From Anaerolineaceae bacterium (GTDB lineage: Bacteria > Chloroflexota > Anaerolineae > Promineifilales > Promineifilaceae), in contig PABI01000049.1 of assembly GCA_002699125.1 (NCBI GenBank), positions 55,543 through 119,542 on the forward strand: a stretch of 64,000 nucleotides of DNA, in the 5' to 3' direction. Below the pieces are notes generated by a model, which was not told where the DNA came from, made no database searches, and worked only from the letters and a program-made list of their open reading frames with translations. This document shows positions 50,902 to 59,832 of the stretch, piece by piece. Position numbers and translations under genes: made by a program. Each line of letters starts with the position of its first letter. Within the stretch, counting starts at the first letter, position 1.

Positions 50902-50959
50902 TAATAAGTGAAAAGTAAAAAGAGGGCACTTTTCACTTATTACCTTTTACTTTTCACTC
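50902..50959. repeat. GTGAAAAGTAAAAAG-type inverted repeat
   Basis: AATAAGTGAAAAGTAAAAAG and CTTTTTACCTTTTACTTTTC-like arms, related to 46397-46459. It lies immediately before the HTH/NB-ARC gene start, in the divergent promoter region. Confidence 0.75.
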
Positions 50960-50965
50960 AAAAAA

Positions 50966-53215
50966 ATGCGCGATCCAGACCAGTTCACTACAAGGCTTAA
51001 TCAATTTGTCCAGCGCTCGATGTACACGCCGGGGCAGCTGGCCAGCCTGTCTACCGTGCCTAAAATGACGATTGTGAACTGGCTCAACGGCCGTGTGGTG
51101 CGGCCTCGTGGTTGGCAGGGTGTGGTGGAATTGGCGGCAGCGATGCGCCTGACGGAAGCGGAAGCCAATCAGCTGTTGGCCGCAGCCCAGCAGCCGCCCA
51201 TTCAGATGTTGCGGCTTGAGGCGACAGAGGCAAGGGAGCGCGAGCTGTTGGGATTTTGGCAAGCGGCCGTCTCGTCGCCACCGTTTCAAGCCACTGCTCT
51301 GCCGCCCTACCTGGTGGGGCGCGACGACGAGCGAGCGCTTTTACGCAAATTATTGACGGCCGAACGGCCAACGGCTGCACGGGCAACGACCGTCACTTGC
51401 ATACACGGCATGGCGGGCGTGGGCAAAACCAGCCTGGCGGCGCAGCTCGCCTATGATTTACAGGATTATTTTGTTGATGGCGTCCTCTGGGCCCGGCTGG
51501 ACAGCTCCGACACCATGTCTATTTTGGCGACTTTTGCCGCCGCTTACCAGCAGGATGTGAGCCAATTTTACGACGTGGCCAGCCGCAGCCGGGTGGTGCG
51601 GGATTTGCTGCGGAACAAACAGGCGCTCATCGTTTTGGACAATGCCCAGACAAGTGACCAGGTCGAGCCGCTGCTGCCGCCCACGGGCCGTTGTGCCGTT
51701 TTGGTCACCACGCGGCGGCAAGATTTGTCTGTTTTGGCCGGGGCATGGCGGGTTGAGCTACGGCCGTTTGCCCCCGATGCCACCACGTCCCTCACTTTAT
51801 TTGAGCAAATTTTAGGCCGCGAGCGCGTGCAGGCGGAGCCAGACACACTGCGACAAATTGCCGAGACGTTAGGTCATTTGCCGTTGGCGCTGGTTATCGC
51901 TGCCAGCCGGTTGGCCTACGAGCCGGGCTGGCAGATTGGGCAGTTTCAGCAGCGGCTGGCGCAGGTGGAGCGGCGGCTGCCGACGCTGCGCTACGACGTG
52001 CAAAACGTGCGGCGTTCTTTTCAGCTGAGTTACGAATTGCTAGACACGCCGGCTCAGCAGCTTTTTGCCACCGTCGGGCTGCTGGGACGGCAGGATTTTT
52101 CCGTGGCCGCGGCGGCCGCCCTGCTGCCCGGTGACGAGGAGGCCGTTACCGATGATTTGCGGCAGCTTTTTAGTCTCTCTTTGTTGCAGGCTGGGGTAAA
52201 CGGCCGTTACCAGCTTCATTCCTTGCTGCACGATTTTGCCCGCAGCCTGCCCGCGCCAGACGGGGCAGCCCGGCGATTTGTGGTGTATTGGGCGGCGTTT
52301 GTGGCCGAAAACCGTTTGGTGTATGAAGTTGTGGCGGGGGAGATGGGGCACATCGAGGCGGCGTTGGCTGTGGCCGTGGGGGAAAGATGGCTACGGCCGT
52401 TGCTGGAACTTTTAGAAAATGTGTTGCCCTTCTGGCTGGTACGTGGGGCTTACCTTCAGGCAGAAAATCACCTGACCCAAGCGCAGTCGCTGCTTGAATC
52501 AGCCGGTGACGAGGCTGATTTGAGTTGGGTGCAGCTATGGTGGGGCCAGCTGGCGCGCCAGCGGCAGGAACTGGACGCGGCCGCGAGCTATTTGCAGGCG
52601 GGTTTGCAGCTGGCCAAAGAACGGGCAGATGACCGGCAAATTGCTCGCTTTTTAGCTGAGCTGGGGGTTGTGCACAACTGTCGCGAGGAATATGCGCTGG
52701 CGAAGAGCTGCTTAACGGATGCGCTCTATTTGGCCCGTACAGTGGAGGATGTGGATTGTTTGCTGCTGCTGTTGGAAGAGCTGGGCATTTTGGCGTTGAT
52801 GGCGGGGGAAACGGCCGTATCGCAACAACATCATCAAGAAGGGTATGATCTGGCAACTGCTCATAATCGTGAGGCGGAGGCGGTTTTGTTCCTTAAAAGT
52901 TTGGGGGCGTTGAGCCATTTGGCCGGGATGCCAGAGAAGGCTCGGCAGCAGTTTACTCAGGGGTATGTCCTGGCGCAGAAAATTGGTTTCCGCAAAGGGA
53001 TGATGCTGTTGAGCAATAATTTGGGCGTGGTGGCTTATTACGCGGGGAAGATGGCGCAGGCGGCCGATTATTTGCAAGCATCTCTAACCGAGGCGAAGCG
53101 TTTGAACGATCGTCAGGCGATGCGCCTGGTGCAGGCTAATTTAGCAGGATTGGCCCGGCAAGACGGCCGTCCCCAAACCGCAGATCCCCCCGAACATCTC
53201 AAAGTGTTTATTTGA
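50966..53215 (+). CDS. HTH/NB-ARC/TPR STAND regulator
   Basis: 749 residues. N-terminal helix-turn-helix-like part (residues 5-75: PGQLASLSTVPKMTIVNWLN). LVGRDDERALLRKLL leads to NB-ARC with Walker A GMAGVGKT (148-155), Walker B ALIVLDNAQTSD (about 219) and TTRRQDL. A winged-helix portion follows, then TPR-type helices to the end (about 480-730). This is the architecture of signal-transducing STAND regulators; a DNA-binding role is inferred from the HTH. The gene contains six ACGGCCGT copies, encoding LNGRV, LRPFA, VNGRY, LRPLL, ETAVS and DGRPQ. Alone between the NHL gene and a converging epimerase-like gene. Confidence 0.88.
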   Translation: MRDPDQFTTRLNQFVQRSMYTPGQLASLSTVPKMTIVNWLNGRVVRPRGWQGVVELAAAMRLTEAEANQLLAAAQQPPIQMLRLEATEARERELLGFWQAAVSSPPFQATALPPYLVGRDDERALLRKLLTAERPTAARATTVTCIHGMAGVGKTSLAAQLAYDLQDYFVDGVLWARLDSSDTMSILATFAAAYQQDVSQFYDVASRSRVVRDLLRNKQALIVLDNAQTSDQVEPLLPPTGRCAVLVTTRRQDLSVLAGAWRVELRPFAPDATTSLTLFEQILGRERVQAEPDTLRQIAETLGHLPLALVIAASRLAYEPGWQIGQFQQRLAQVERRLPTLRYDVQNVRRSFQLSYELLDTPAQQLFATVGLLGRQDFSVAAAAALLPGDEEAVTDDLRQLFSLSLLQAGVNGRYQLHSLLHDFARSLPAPDGAARRFVVYWAAFVAENRLVYEVVAGEMGHIEAALAVAVGERWLRPLLELLENVLPFWLVRGAYLQAENHLTQAQSLLESAGDEADLSWVQLWWGQLARQRQELDAAASYLQAGLQLAKERADDRQIARFLAELGVVHNCREEYALAKSCLTDALYLARTVEDVDCLLLLLEELGILALMAGETAVSQQHHQEGYDLATAHNREAEAVLFLKSLGALSHLAGMPEKARQQFTQGYVLAQKIGFRKGMMLLSNNLGVVAYYAGKMAQAADYLQASLTEAKRLNDRQAMRLVQANLAGLARQDGRPQTADPPEHLKVFI

Positions 53216-53233
53216 CCTTGCTGTATTTACCCT

Positions 53234-54160
53234 CTATCGCTTTAGCAAATCTCTCAACGCACTCTCTAGCTCAGGGTATTTGAAGGTGAAACCGTCTGCC
53301 TGCAATTTTTCGGGAACGGCGCGACGGCCGTCTAGCACAATGGCGGCAATTTCCCCCAGCACCAGCTTCAAAACAAAGGCGGGCACAGGGAAAAGGGAAG
53401 GGCGATTCAGGACGCGGCCAATCGTTTTGGCGAAATCTTTGTTTTTCAGCGGATTTGGGGTGCAAAGATTGTACGGTCCGGCGGCTGTCTCGTTTTCAAT
53501 TAAGAAACGAATGGCGCGCACCGCGTCTTCCAGGTGAACCCAGGGCCACCACTGCTGGCCGCTGCCCAACGGTCCGCCCACAAAAAAGCGAAACGGCAGG
53601 ACGGTAATCGGCAGGGAGCCACTTTCCATGCTGAGCACCATGCCACTGCGGATGATAGCCCGGCGCACGCCCATCGCTTCCACGGCAGCGGTCGAAGCTT
53701 CCCAATCAACCGTAACGCTGGCCAGGAAGCCATCGCCGTTGGGGGAGGCTTTGGTGATGATCTGGTCGCTTTGCACGTCGCCGTAATAATCGGCGCCGGA
53801 GGATTGGATAAGCACTTTGGGTTTGTTTTGGGCGGCGGTGATGGCTTCGGTAACGGCCGTACCCGCATCAATCCGGCTTTGGCGGATGCGACGTTTTCGC
53901 TCTTCGTTCCAGCGGGTGGGGATGAGCCCGGTGCCGGCAATGGGTGCCCCGGCCAGATTCACAATAGCGTCTGCGCCGTCGGCCAGGTGACCCCAGCCTG
54001 CGGCCGTTTGACTGTCCCACTTTTCGCCGCGAACGCCGGCAGGGAAGGTGTGGTTAGCCGGATTTCGGCTCAGGACAATCACCTCATGCCCATCCGCAGC
54101 CAGATTTTTAGATAAGGCCGTGCCAATCAGGCCGCTTCCCCCAGTAATAATGATGCGCAT
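53234..54160 (-). CDS. TIGR01777-family epimerase-like NAD(P)-binding protein
   Basis: 308 residues. SDR-type NAD(P) site [16 protein letters not shown] at the start, [20 protein letters not shown] and SSGADYYGD in the middle, [11 protein letters not shown] and the DUF1731-type end ([39 protein letters not shown]). This is the layout of TIGR01777 (YfcH/SDR39U1) proteins. The usual Tyr-x3-Lys is not as in active epimerases, and function is unknown. It converges on the regulator gene with about 18 nt between. A GGAG-type ribosome site lies upstream. Confidence 0.88.
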   Translation of the reverse strand: MRIIITGGSGLIGTALSKNLAADGHEVIVLSRNPANHTFPAGVRGEKWDSQTAAGWGHLADGADAIVNLAGAPIAGTGLIPTRWNEERKRRIRQSRIDAGTAVTEAITAAQNKPKVLIQSSGADYYGDVQSDQIITKASPNGDGFLASVTVDWEASTAAVEAMGVRRAIIRSGMVLSMESGSLPITVLPFRFFVGGPLGSGQQWWPWVHLEDAVRAIRFLIENETAAGPYNLCTPNPLKNKDFAKTIGRVLNRPSLFPVPAFVLKLVLGEIAAIVLDGRRAVPEKLQADGFTFKYPELESALRDLLKR

Positions 54161-54496
54161 ACCAGACTCCTTTTGCTTGCCTAGAATTTTTACAAGCCGC
54201 TGCTAAAACTTTTTACCAATTACATGACCCTGTACATTACATTTTCAGAATCAACGCTGCGTGCTTGATTTTAATTCAGAAAGAGCGTTCCGTCCATGTT
54301 TTGAACAGATATTTGAGAAAATATGAACAAGCTTTCATGGTTTGGGCTCGCCGAATGATAAGGAAAGCCGTTGCTAAATTCAAAAAAATCATCGAATAAA
54401 TCGGCCATTTCGCGTATAATTTTTCTGGTTACGCGTTTTTGCAGGGCCAGAAATTTTCCGCATTTACATACACATACAACTACGGAGGAGAGCATT
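54161..54496. other. Intergenic region with possible -10 box
   Basis: About 335 bases between divergent genes. TATAAT at 54415-54420 on the plus strand lies about 75 nt before the ATG of the lipoprotein; no clear -35. A GGAGGAG ribosome site occurs at about 54484-54490. Nothing else recognised. Confidence 0.45.
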
Positions 54497-55360
54497 ATGA
54501 AACAGTTGTACTCACAACAAATTGGCCGGCTTGTTTTAATAGGATTGTTTGTATTATTGATGGGAGCTGCTTGTGGCGGTGAGGAAGCAACCCCAACGCC
54601 AACGGCCGTTGCCGAAGTTGCCGAAGAGCCCACTGAAACTCCTGTACCACCCACTGATACACCTGCGCCGACGGATACACCAGTTCCAACAGACACACCG
54701 GAACCAACGGAAACGCCGTCACCAACCAACACGGCTATCCCGACAAACACCCCGACCCCGGTTCCCACCGACACGCCGGAACCAACAGAAACGCCCACAA
54801 CGTCACCGACCAATACCCCGGTTTCGGCAACCAATTCCCCGGCACCGGCTGCCACTGCTACCCTTGAAATCGAGGGTGAGGGAGGACCATCAGATAGCGA
54901 TGATGACGGTGAAGAGGGTGACGATGGCGAACCGGAAATGATAACAGTCTATTATATTTCCAATCCCAATGACATCCTGGGCGTTTTCCCCGAACTGCCC
55001 TTTGATGCCGAAGGGTTAAAGGCGAACATGAACAATATCAACCGTTCGCTGCAAACCATGCGTGGCAGCATTGATGGCGCCCATGCGGGCGATCAGGCGG
55101 CGTGTGACACGTACGTTGGTGCCTACAACAACATTTTGTACTCCGGCGTTTTCTACAAAGACGTACCGGGTGATTGGGAAGAGATCGATTTTGTCTATTT
55201 CCTTTCCTTCATCTATTCACTGGACCGCACCCGTCCTGCTTACCTTTCCTGCGTCAACGCCGGAACGGTGGATGACTTTAACTACAGCCTGGCTTTGACG
55301 GCGATTAATCAGACACAGACCTTTATGGAGCCGGCGCTCAACTCAGCTAATTCTCGCTAA
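54497..55360 (+). CDS. Lipoprotein with Thr/Pro repeat linker
   Basis: 287 residues from the ATG at 54497, which has a strong GGAGGAG site; the longer frame is rejected. Lipid Cys at residue 26 (VLLMGAAC). Residues ~30-120 are a TDTPxPTDTP-type low-complexity linker, then an acidic stretch ([14 protein letters not shown]). The C-terminal ~130 residues are globular ([44 protein letters not shown]), family not recognised, with two Cys. Probably an anchored extracellular protein. The DNA of the linker also opens a long frame on the other strand, which is a shadow. Confidence 0.8.
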   Translation: MKQLYSQQIGRLVLIGLFVLLMGAACGGEEATPTPTAVAEVAEEPTETPVPPTDTPAPTDTPVPTDTPEPTETPSPTNTAIPTNTPTPVPTDTPEPTETPTTSPTNTPVSATNSPAPAATATLEIEGEGGPSDSDDDGEEGDDGEPEMITVYYISNPNDILGVFPELPFDAEGLKANMNNINRSLQTMRGSIDGAHAGDQAACDTYVGAYNNILYSGVFYKDVPGDWEEIDFVYFLSFIYSLDRTRPAYLSCVNAGTVDDFNYSLALTAINQTQTFMEPALNSANSR

Positions 55361-55368
55361 CAAACGTA

Positions 55369-55428
55369 ACCGCGGAGAGCGCGGAGGACGCAGAGCCAAA
55401 CTTTGTAGTCTCTGTGCTCTCTGTGGCA
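55369..55428. repeat. CCGCGGAGA-type inverted repeat, partly decayed
   Basis: TAACCGCGGAGAGCGCGGAG and CTCTGTGCTCTCTGTGGCA arms; the second arm has changed from CTCCGCGG to CTCTGTGG. Lies between the lipoprotein and the converging deaminase-like gene. Confidence 0.8.
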
Positions 55429-55432
55429 AAAA

Positions 55433-56764
55433 TTAGAGCCGGAAGCGGCGGGGATCGCCCAGCCGTTGTGCCAGGCTGTCTGGCGTGAAGTTGGTGTGGC
55501 GCAGCACCCACTCAATTTCCGAGGCCAGCGTGATATCGAAGGTGCCAGGATCGTCGGTGCAAATGCACAGGTTGACGCGGCTGGCCAGCAGGCGGTGAAT
55601 GGGATGGTGTTCTGCATCCGGCACGCCACCGATGCGCAGGTTGGAGGTGGGGCAGCATTCAATGACGATGCCCGCCTGGGTAAGCTGATTGAGGACAAAA
55701 GTTTGCCGCTGTCGAATGTCCTGGAGCCGTTGGGGAGTGTACGGCCGTTCCACCCAATCATCTAGCGCCAAACTCGCCAACGAGCGCTGTTCCGCTTTCA
55801 GTGCGGTCACATCAACGGCCACACCAGCCTGTCGCAGTTGGCGGACAAAGCGCAGATCATACGCAATCTGGTCCAATCTTTCGCTCACCAGTTCCGCCTC
55901 ATGCGCCTGCGGCCTGCGGCTGACGGCCACAGCCGGGTCCAGCCCCAGAGCAATGCAATGCCCCAGCCGTTTAGCCCCCAGCAGCGCCGCCTCATGGCAC
56001 CAGCGCACGGCGCTTTCTAGCGATTTATCAAAAAATGATTCGCCGACGTGGTAAACGGCCGTTAACTGCTGCGCTGGATTGGCTTCATTGTCCTGGTGCA
56101 AACGCTGGAACAGCGGGCCAAACAGTCGGGGCGGGAAGCCTTCTTCCTGGCTGGAAAAATCCAGCCCGACCAGGATACGAGACAGCTGCGGCTGTTCGTG
56201 TAAAAGCTGGCGTACCGCCAGGTATGTTGGCAGGGGATCATTGCGCGGCAGGGGCACGATATAGTGGGCGGTGAACTGTTCATCACATTCGCTGGCCAGC
56301 GCTTCGGCGCAGATTTGCATCTTTTGGCGTAGTTCGGTTGCTTCGCCCCAAAAGCCGGCGCGGTACTCTACAAAATCGAGCCCTTGCCGTTTATGGTGTT
56401 CCACTGCCTGACGAATCATGGCAACGGCCGTTTCCCACCCCTGCTCCCAACCATACCCCCAAAGATGAGAAAACAGCCGGTATTTCCACATGAAGCGGTC
56501 AAAGTCGCCGCTGTCATCTGGTCCAAAAACGTAGGCGGTTTTGAGCCGGGCGAAGCCGTTTTCCGGATCGGCCAGGGCCGCGGCAAAGAGTTTTATGGGA
56601 TCAAGTTCGGTGTCCAGGCTGTTATTGTAGCCATCCAGAAAGTCCCGGTCGGTCCAATCCACTTCGCGGAAAATAGGTGCGCCGATGGCCAGCAAATCCT
56701 CGGCATAAAAAGAGCCGGCCAGATGCACATGCAAATCACAGCCAGAGAGCAAACGGGTTTCCAT
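55433..56764 (-). CDS. Adenosine deaminase-like metal-dependent hydrolase
   Basis: 443 residues from the ATG at 56762-56764; the longer frame would run into the divergent promoter. Metal ligands and catalytic residues are in family order: SGCDLHVHLAGSFY (HxH), YHVGESFFD (HxGE), GAKRLGHCIALG (His), ECCPTSNLRIGG and CICTDDPGTFD (Asp pair). It is about 100 residues longer than bacterial Add because of inserts between strands, so substrate may be another purine or aminated heterocycle. No signal peptide. Divergent from the zinc-finger protein gene. Confidence 0.82.
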   Translation of the reverse strand: METRLLSGCDLHVHLAGSFYAEDLLAIGAPIFREVDWTDRDFLDGYNNSLDTELDPIKLFAAALADPENGFARLKTAYVFGPDDSGDFDRFMWKYRLFSHLWGYGWEQGWETAVAMIRQAVEHHKRQGLDFVEYRAGFWGEATELRQKMQICAEALASECDEQFTAHYIVPLPRNDPLPTYLAVRQLLHEQPQLSRILVGLDFSSQEEGFPPRLFGPLFQRLHQDNEANPAQQLTAVYHVGESFFDKSLESAVRWCHEAALLGAKRLGHCIALGLDPAVAVSRRPQAHEAELVSERLDQIAYDLRFVRQLRQAGVAVDVTALKAEQRSLASLALDDWVERPYTPQRLQDIRQRQTFVLNQLTQAGIVIECCPTSNLRIGGVPDAEHHPIHRLLASRVNLCICTDDPGTFDITLASEIEWVLRHTNFTPDSLAQRLGDPRRFRL

Positions 56765-56867
56765 GGCTGGCAATTGTAACAGAGATGAGAAATGATGGAC
56801 GGCCGTTTCCAAATCTTGTATGCTCGATAAACATCGATTAGTAAGCAGAGAGGCTACGGAGGAAAAA

Positions 56868-57590
56868 ATGGGCAGAAGAAAGCAAACGCGAGGGAACTGT
56901 GTTTTTTGTGGTCGAGAGATGGCAAAGAGTGGCTTGTCCAAACATTTGCAAAGTTGTGAGGCGCTCCAGGCTGCCCAGACAGAGGCTAATAAGCAGCGAG
57001 GTAGAAACCAGTCAATTTACCATTTGCAGATTTTAGATGCTTACAGCGGGGATTTTTGGCTGCACCTGGAGATGAGAGGCAATGCAACGTTAGAAGACCT
57101 TGATGCTTATTTACGCGCCATTTGGCTGGAATGTTGTGGGCATCTGAGCGCGTTTCATATTGGCCCGAATCGTTATACTCAGATATTTAACGATGGCTGG
57201 TCTGTTGGCGACGAAAAGCCGATGAATGTACAGGTACAAAGGTTATTTGTACCAGACATGGCCATCCCTTATGAATATGATTTTGGCACGACGAGTGAAC
57301 TGACGATTAAGGTTCTAAACGTGCGCGATGGAAAACCGCATACCAAACACCCCATCTTTTTAATGGCCCGCAACCGGATGCCAGACATCCCCTGTATGGA
57401 ATGTGGCGAGCAGGCCACGCTGATTTGCCTGGACTGCCTGTATGAAACCGATGGTCCCAGCGAACTGTGCGACGCACATTGGGAAACCCATCAACACGAC
57501 TGTGAAAACTATGGTGGTCCCATGCCTCTGGTCAACTCGCCCCGTACCGGTTTATGTGGCTACGTGGGTCCGGCAGAACCGCCTTACTAA
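56868..57590 (+). CDS. Zinc-finger protein with PRiA4b-ORF3-like domain
   Basis: 240 residues from the ATG at 56868, with GGAGG 6 nt before. N-terminal C2HC finger (NCVFCGREM, SKHLQSC). The core SIYHLQILDAYSGDFWLHLE, LEDLDAYLRAIWLE, FHIGPNRYTQIFND and FVPDMAIPYEYDFGTTSEL resembles the PRiA4b ORF-3-like domain, found in plasmid and IS passenger proteins. A C-terminal Cys/His cluster follows (MECGEQATLICLDC, CDAHWETHQHDCE) with up to seven ligands. Function unknown; nucleic-acid binding is a guess. No transposase nearby. Confidence 0.75.
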   Translation: MGRRKQTRGNCVFCGREMAKSGLSKHLQSCEALQAAQTEANKQRGRNQSIYHLQILDAYSGDFWLHLEMRGNATLEDLDAYLRAIWLECCGHLSAFHIGPNRYTQIFNDGWSVGDEKPMNVQVQRLFVPDMAIPYEYDFGTTSELTIKVLNVRDGKPHTKHPIFLMARNRMPDIPCMECGEQATLICLDCLYETDGPSELCDAHWETHQHDCENYGGPMPLVNSPRTGLCGYVGPAEPPY

Positions 57591-57603
57591 CGTTAATACT
57601 GCG

Positions 57604-57670
57604 TGTCATTCCCGCGAAAGCAGGCATCCATTTGCTTACTAATCTGTGGATGCCTGCCTGCGCGGGCATG
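57604..57670. repeat. TCATTCCCGCG...CGCGGGCATGA inverted repeat
   Basis: Arms TCATTCCCGCGAAAGCAGGC / GCCTGCCTGCGCGGGCATGA with an inner ATCCATTTG / CTGTGGAT stem. Lies between converging genes. Same family as 46552-46576, but longer. Confidence 0.85.
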
Positions 57671-57702
57671 ATCAGGTATAGATGTGGAGAAGATTAGGAA
57701 GA

Positions 57703-58143
57703 TTATTTGGCCAAGTATGCCCGCACGCGCTGGCCGATCAGGGGATAGGTGTATGTGTAACCTTGTAAGTTGCGAACGGCCGCATACAAAGCCACCCCAA
57801 TCGTTACAAAAAAGCTGAGGAAGATTAAGCCAAAAATGCAAAAGGGAAGAAAAAAGCCGGGTGGCGGTGCGTCTGGTGGCATTTCTTGCAGGAAAAAAAT
57901 CGTGCCGAAGACCAGAAAGAAGCTGCCGACATACAGCATCATCCCGCCAAAAAACAAACACACTTGCAACATTTGCCAGGCCAAGGCCTGAAGCGACTGC
58001 TGCCGGATATACTCTGACTTTTCGCGCTGTGTAGACCAGATCAACGCCGGCACAACCAATCCCCACAGCGGCAAAAGCGCCGCTGCATGGGCCAATGCGC
58101 CGACAACTTTATCGTCCTGAGACGGTGTTTGTGTTTCGTTCAT
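57703..58143 (-). CDS. DUF4870/Tic20-like membrane protein
   Basis: 146 residues from the ATG at 58141-58143. The N-terminus ALAHAAALLPLWGLVVPALIW with the adjacent EKSEYIRQQSLQALAWQ is typical of DUF4870. Three to four membrane segments and a C-terminal YTYPLIGQRVRAYLAK follow. Function not known. The promoter-proximal side carries a GGTTTC-type inverted repeat. Confidence 0.85.
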   Translation of the reverse strand: MNETQTPSQDDKVVGALAHAAALLPLWGLVVPALIWSTQREKSEYIRQQSLQALAWQMLQVCLFFGGMMLYVGSFFLVFGTIFFLQEMPPDAPPPGFFLPFCIFGLIFLSFFVTIGVALYAAVRNLQGYTYTYPLIGQRVRAYLAK

Positions 58144-58165
58144 GGCTTTGCTCCTTGAAAACAAA

Positions 58166-58219
58166 TCTCCCGTAGGTTCCTGATAAGGTGATGACCGTGT
58201 ACGAAACCTGCGGGAGGTT
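58166..58219. repeat. CTCCCGTAGGTT / AACCTGCGGGAG inverted repeat
   Basis: Arms CTCCCGTAGGTTCC and GAAACCTGCGGGAGGTT around a 23-nt loop, related to 60412-60470 and 22141-22197. Confidence 0.8.
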
Positions 58220-58274
58220 GCAGACTTTTAAACTATTGTACTACGATGGCCTGAACGAATTCAATTATTTTGCC

Positions 58275-58859
58275 CTACGGCCGATTGTTTACCAGGATGC
58301 CCACCGCTTGCAGCCAGGGCGGATCGGGGAAGGGATTGTGCTCAATGGTCATGCCCAGTTTGTGCATGACGGCCTGTGAGGCCAGATTGTCGTATTCGGT
58401 GGTGGCAATGATCCGGTGCAGCCGCATTGTGCCAAAGGCGTAGTCGATGAGGGTTTGGGCGGCTTCGGTAGCATACCCTTTGTTTTGTTGAGCCGGATCA
58501 ATGATCCAGAGCAGACCAACTTCCGGCGTGGCCAGGCAGTTTTGCTGGCTACCAAAATAGGGCAGTTGGCCATATAGATCCAGGCAGGGGACAAGCCCGA
58601 CGGAGCCGATGAGTGTGCCCTCTTCTTTGAGCACGACGGCTCTGTCGCCATAAGGCGGTTGATCGAGCTTGGCTAATTGCTCTGTGTTGAGAATCGTCCA
58701 GTTTAGCCAATGTTCTTGCAGGATAAATTGCTGTGTTTTAGAGATGTGTGGATTGACCCAGCCGACGTTGACTTTAAGCTGGTGCACGGGTTCGAGATCG
58801 ATCTTTAGGAACGGCCGTATCCGCAATCGCTCGCTTTCTAAAACAGGGATCTCTCTCAT
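58275..58859 (-). CDS. GNAT acetyltransferase, RimJ/RimL-like
   Basis: 194 residues. N-terminal ESERLRIRPFLKIDLEPVHQ, then GSVGLVPCLDLYG, LLWIIDPAQQNKGYATEAAQ (acetyl-CoA site Q/RxxGxA variant) and HRIIATTEYDNLASQAVMHKLGM near the end, as in RimJ/RimL acetyltransferases. It overlaps the tandem-GNAT gene by 4 nt (ATGA), so both are probably made from one mRNA. Substrate unknown. Confidence 0.88.
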   Translation of the reverse strand: MREIPVLESERLRIRPFLKIDLEPVHQLKVNVGWVNPHISKTQQFILQEHWLNWTILNTEQLAKLDQPPYGDRAVVLKEEGTLIGSVGLVPCLDLYGQLPYFGSQQNCLATPEVGLLWIIDPAQQNKGYATEAAQTLIDYAFGTMRLHRIIATTEYDNLASQAVMHKLGMTIEHNPFPDPPWLQAVGILVNNRP

Positions 58860-59830
58860 GACAAACTCCCATTTTCCAGTCGTTTTTCAAAAGCCAGCCG
58901 GGCAGTGATTTCCCTAAAGCCCAGCTTATTGTTCAACACCAGCATGGGGTTGTTCTCCTCGTTGCCCGTGCGGATGAAGGCGTATCCAGCGTCCTTCGCA
59001 TAATCAATGGTGCGCACCTTCATGGCCGTGGCCAGCCCGCGTCGCCGGTAAGCGCGATGCACGCCGGTAAAGCCGGTGCTCAGACCGCCCGGTGCGCTGC
59101 CTTGTTCCAAAAGGGAGAGGCCAATTGTTTCGCCGTTTTTAATGGCAATAAACCAGCTGGGCAAAATGACCCGAGGATTATCCACAACCAGCTTTTTGTA
59201 TTGTTCAATCGGTACTTTTTGGGGCGTGTACGGTAATGGTTGGTCCAGCATGAGCTGCCATTCCAATTCATATAGTTTTTCCAGCCAGTGGGGATCTTGT
59301 TTTTGCAGTCGGGGTAGGGTAGTCAATTCGATGCCCTGTGCAGCTAGTTTGTTGAAAAGTGGTGCATAGGGCGTGGCATCAAAGGCCGGTAGATCAAGCC
59401 GGGTGATGACCCAGCGCATCACCTGCCGGTAGTCGCGCTTGTGCAAGAAGCGCACGGCCTGATCATGGTGCTGGTAGCAGCCTGTTTCCACAATGGTTGG
59501 CTGGGCGTCGCGGCTTTGCAAGGTGTGCCAGATCTGGTTGTAAACGGCCGTTCCCACCCCACGCCCTTCAAACTCTGGATGAACCGTAATATTGAAGCGG
59601 TAGCGACCAGGCTCTTTGAATTGCGGCGGCTGGCTGGCGCTGCCGAAGGCGATGAGACGGCCGTCTTCCTCCACCACCCACCGCTGAAAAAATTGCTCTG
59701 GTTTGCGATTGGCGTCGCCATGTTTGAACTCGGCTACCGTATCGGCGTTTTCGGGATAAACTGCTTTTTCGACAAGATACATTGCTTCATATTCGGCGTC
59801 GGTTGGTTGAAACGGACGAATCTTGAACAT
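58856..59830 (-). CDS. Tandem GNAT acetyltransferase
   Basis: 324 residues with two GNAT domains. First domain: VHPEFEGRGVGTAVYNQIWH (acetyl-CoA loop GRGVGT) near residues 85-105. Second domain: VHRAYRRRGLATAMKVRTID (RRRGLA) near 258-278, followed by TGNEENNPMLVLNNKLGFRE. This layout recalls MshD-like tandem acetyltransferases but no specific match is certain. It lies between two single-domain GNAT genes, 3 nt after the upstream one. Confidence 0.88.
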   Translation of the reverse strand: MFKIRPFQPTDAEYEAMYLVEKAVYPENADTVAEFKHGDANRKPEQFFQRWVVEEDGRLIAFGSASQPPQFKEPGRYRFNITVHPEFEGRGVGTAVYNQIWHTLQSRDAQPTIVETGCYQHHDQAVRFLHKRDYRQVMRWVITRLDLPAFDATPYAPLFNKLAAQGIELTTLPRLQKQDPHWLEKLYELEWQLMLDQPLPYTPQKVPIEQYKKLVVDNPRVILPSWFIAIKNGETIGLSLLEQGSAPGGLSTGFTGVHRAYRRRGLATAMKVRTIDYAKDAGYAFIRTGNEENNPMLVLNNKLGFREITARLAFEKRLENGSLS

Positions 59831-59832
59831 AG

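Noticed and set aside
54271..54855. Long minus-strand frame rich in [12 protein letters not shown]
   Set aside because: It is the mirror of the Thr/Pro linker of the lipoprotein on the other strand, with no ribosome site and no fold.
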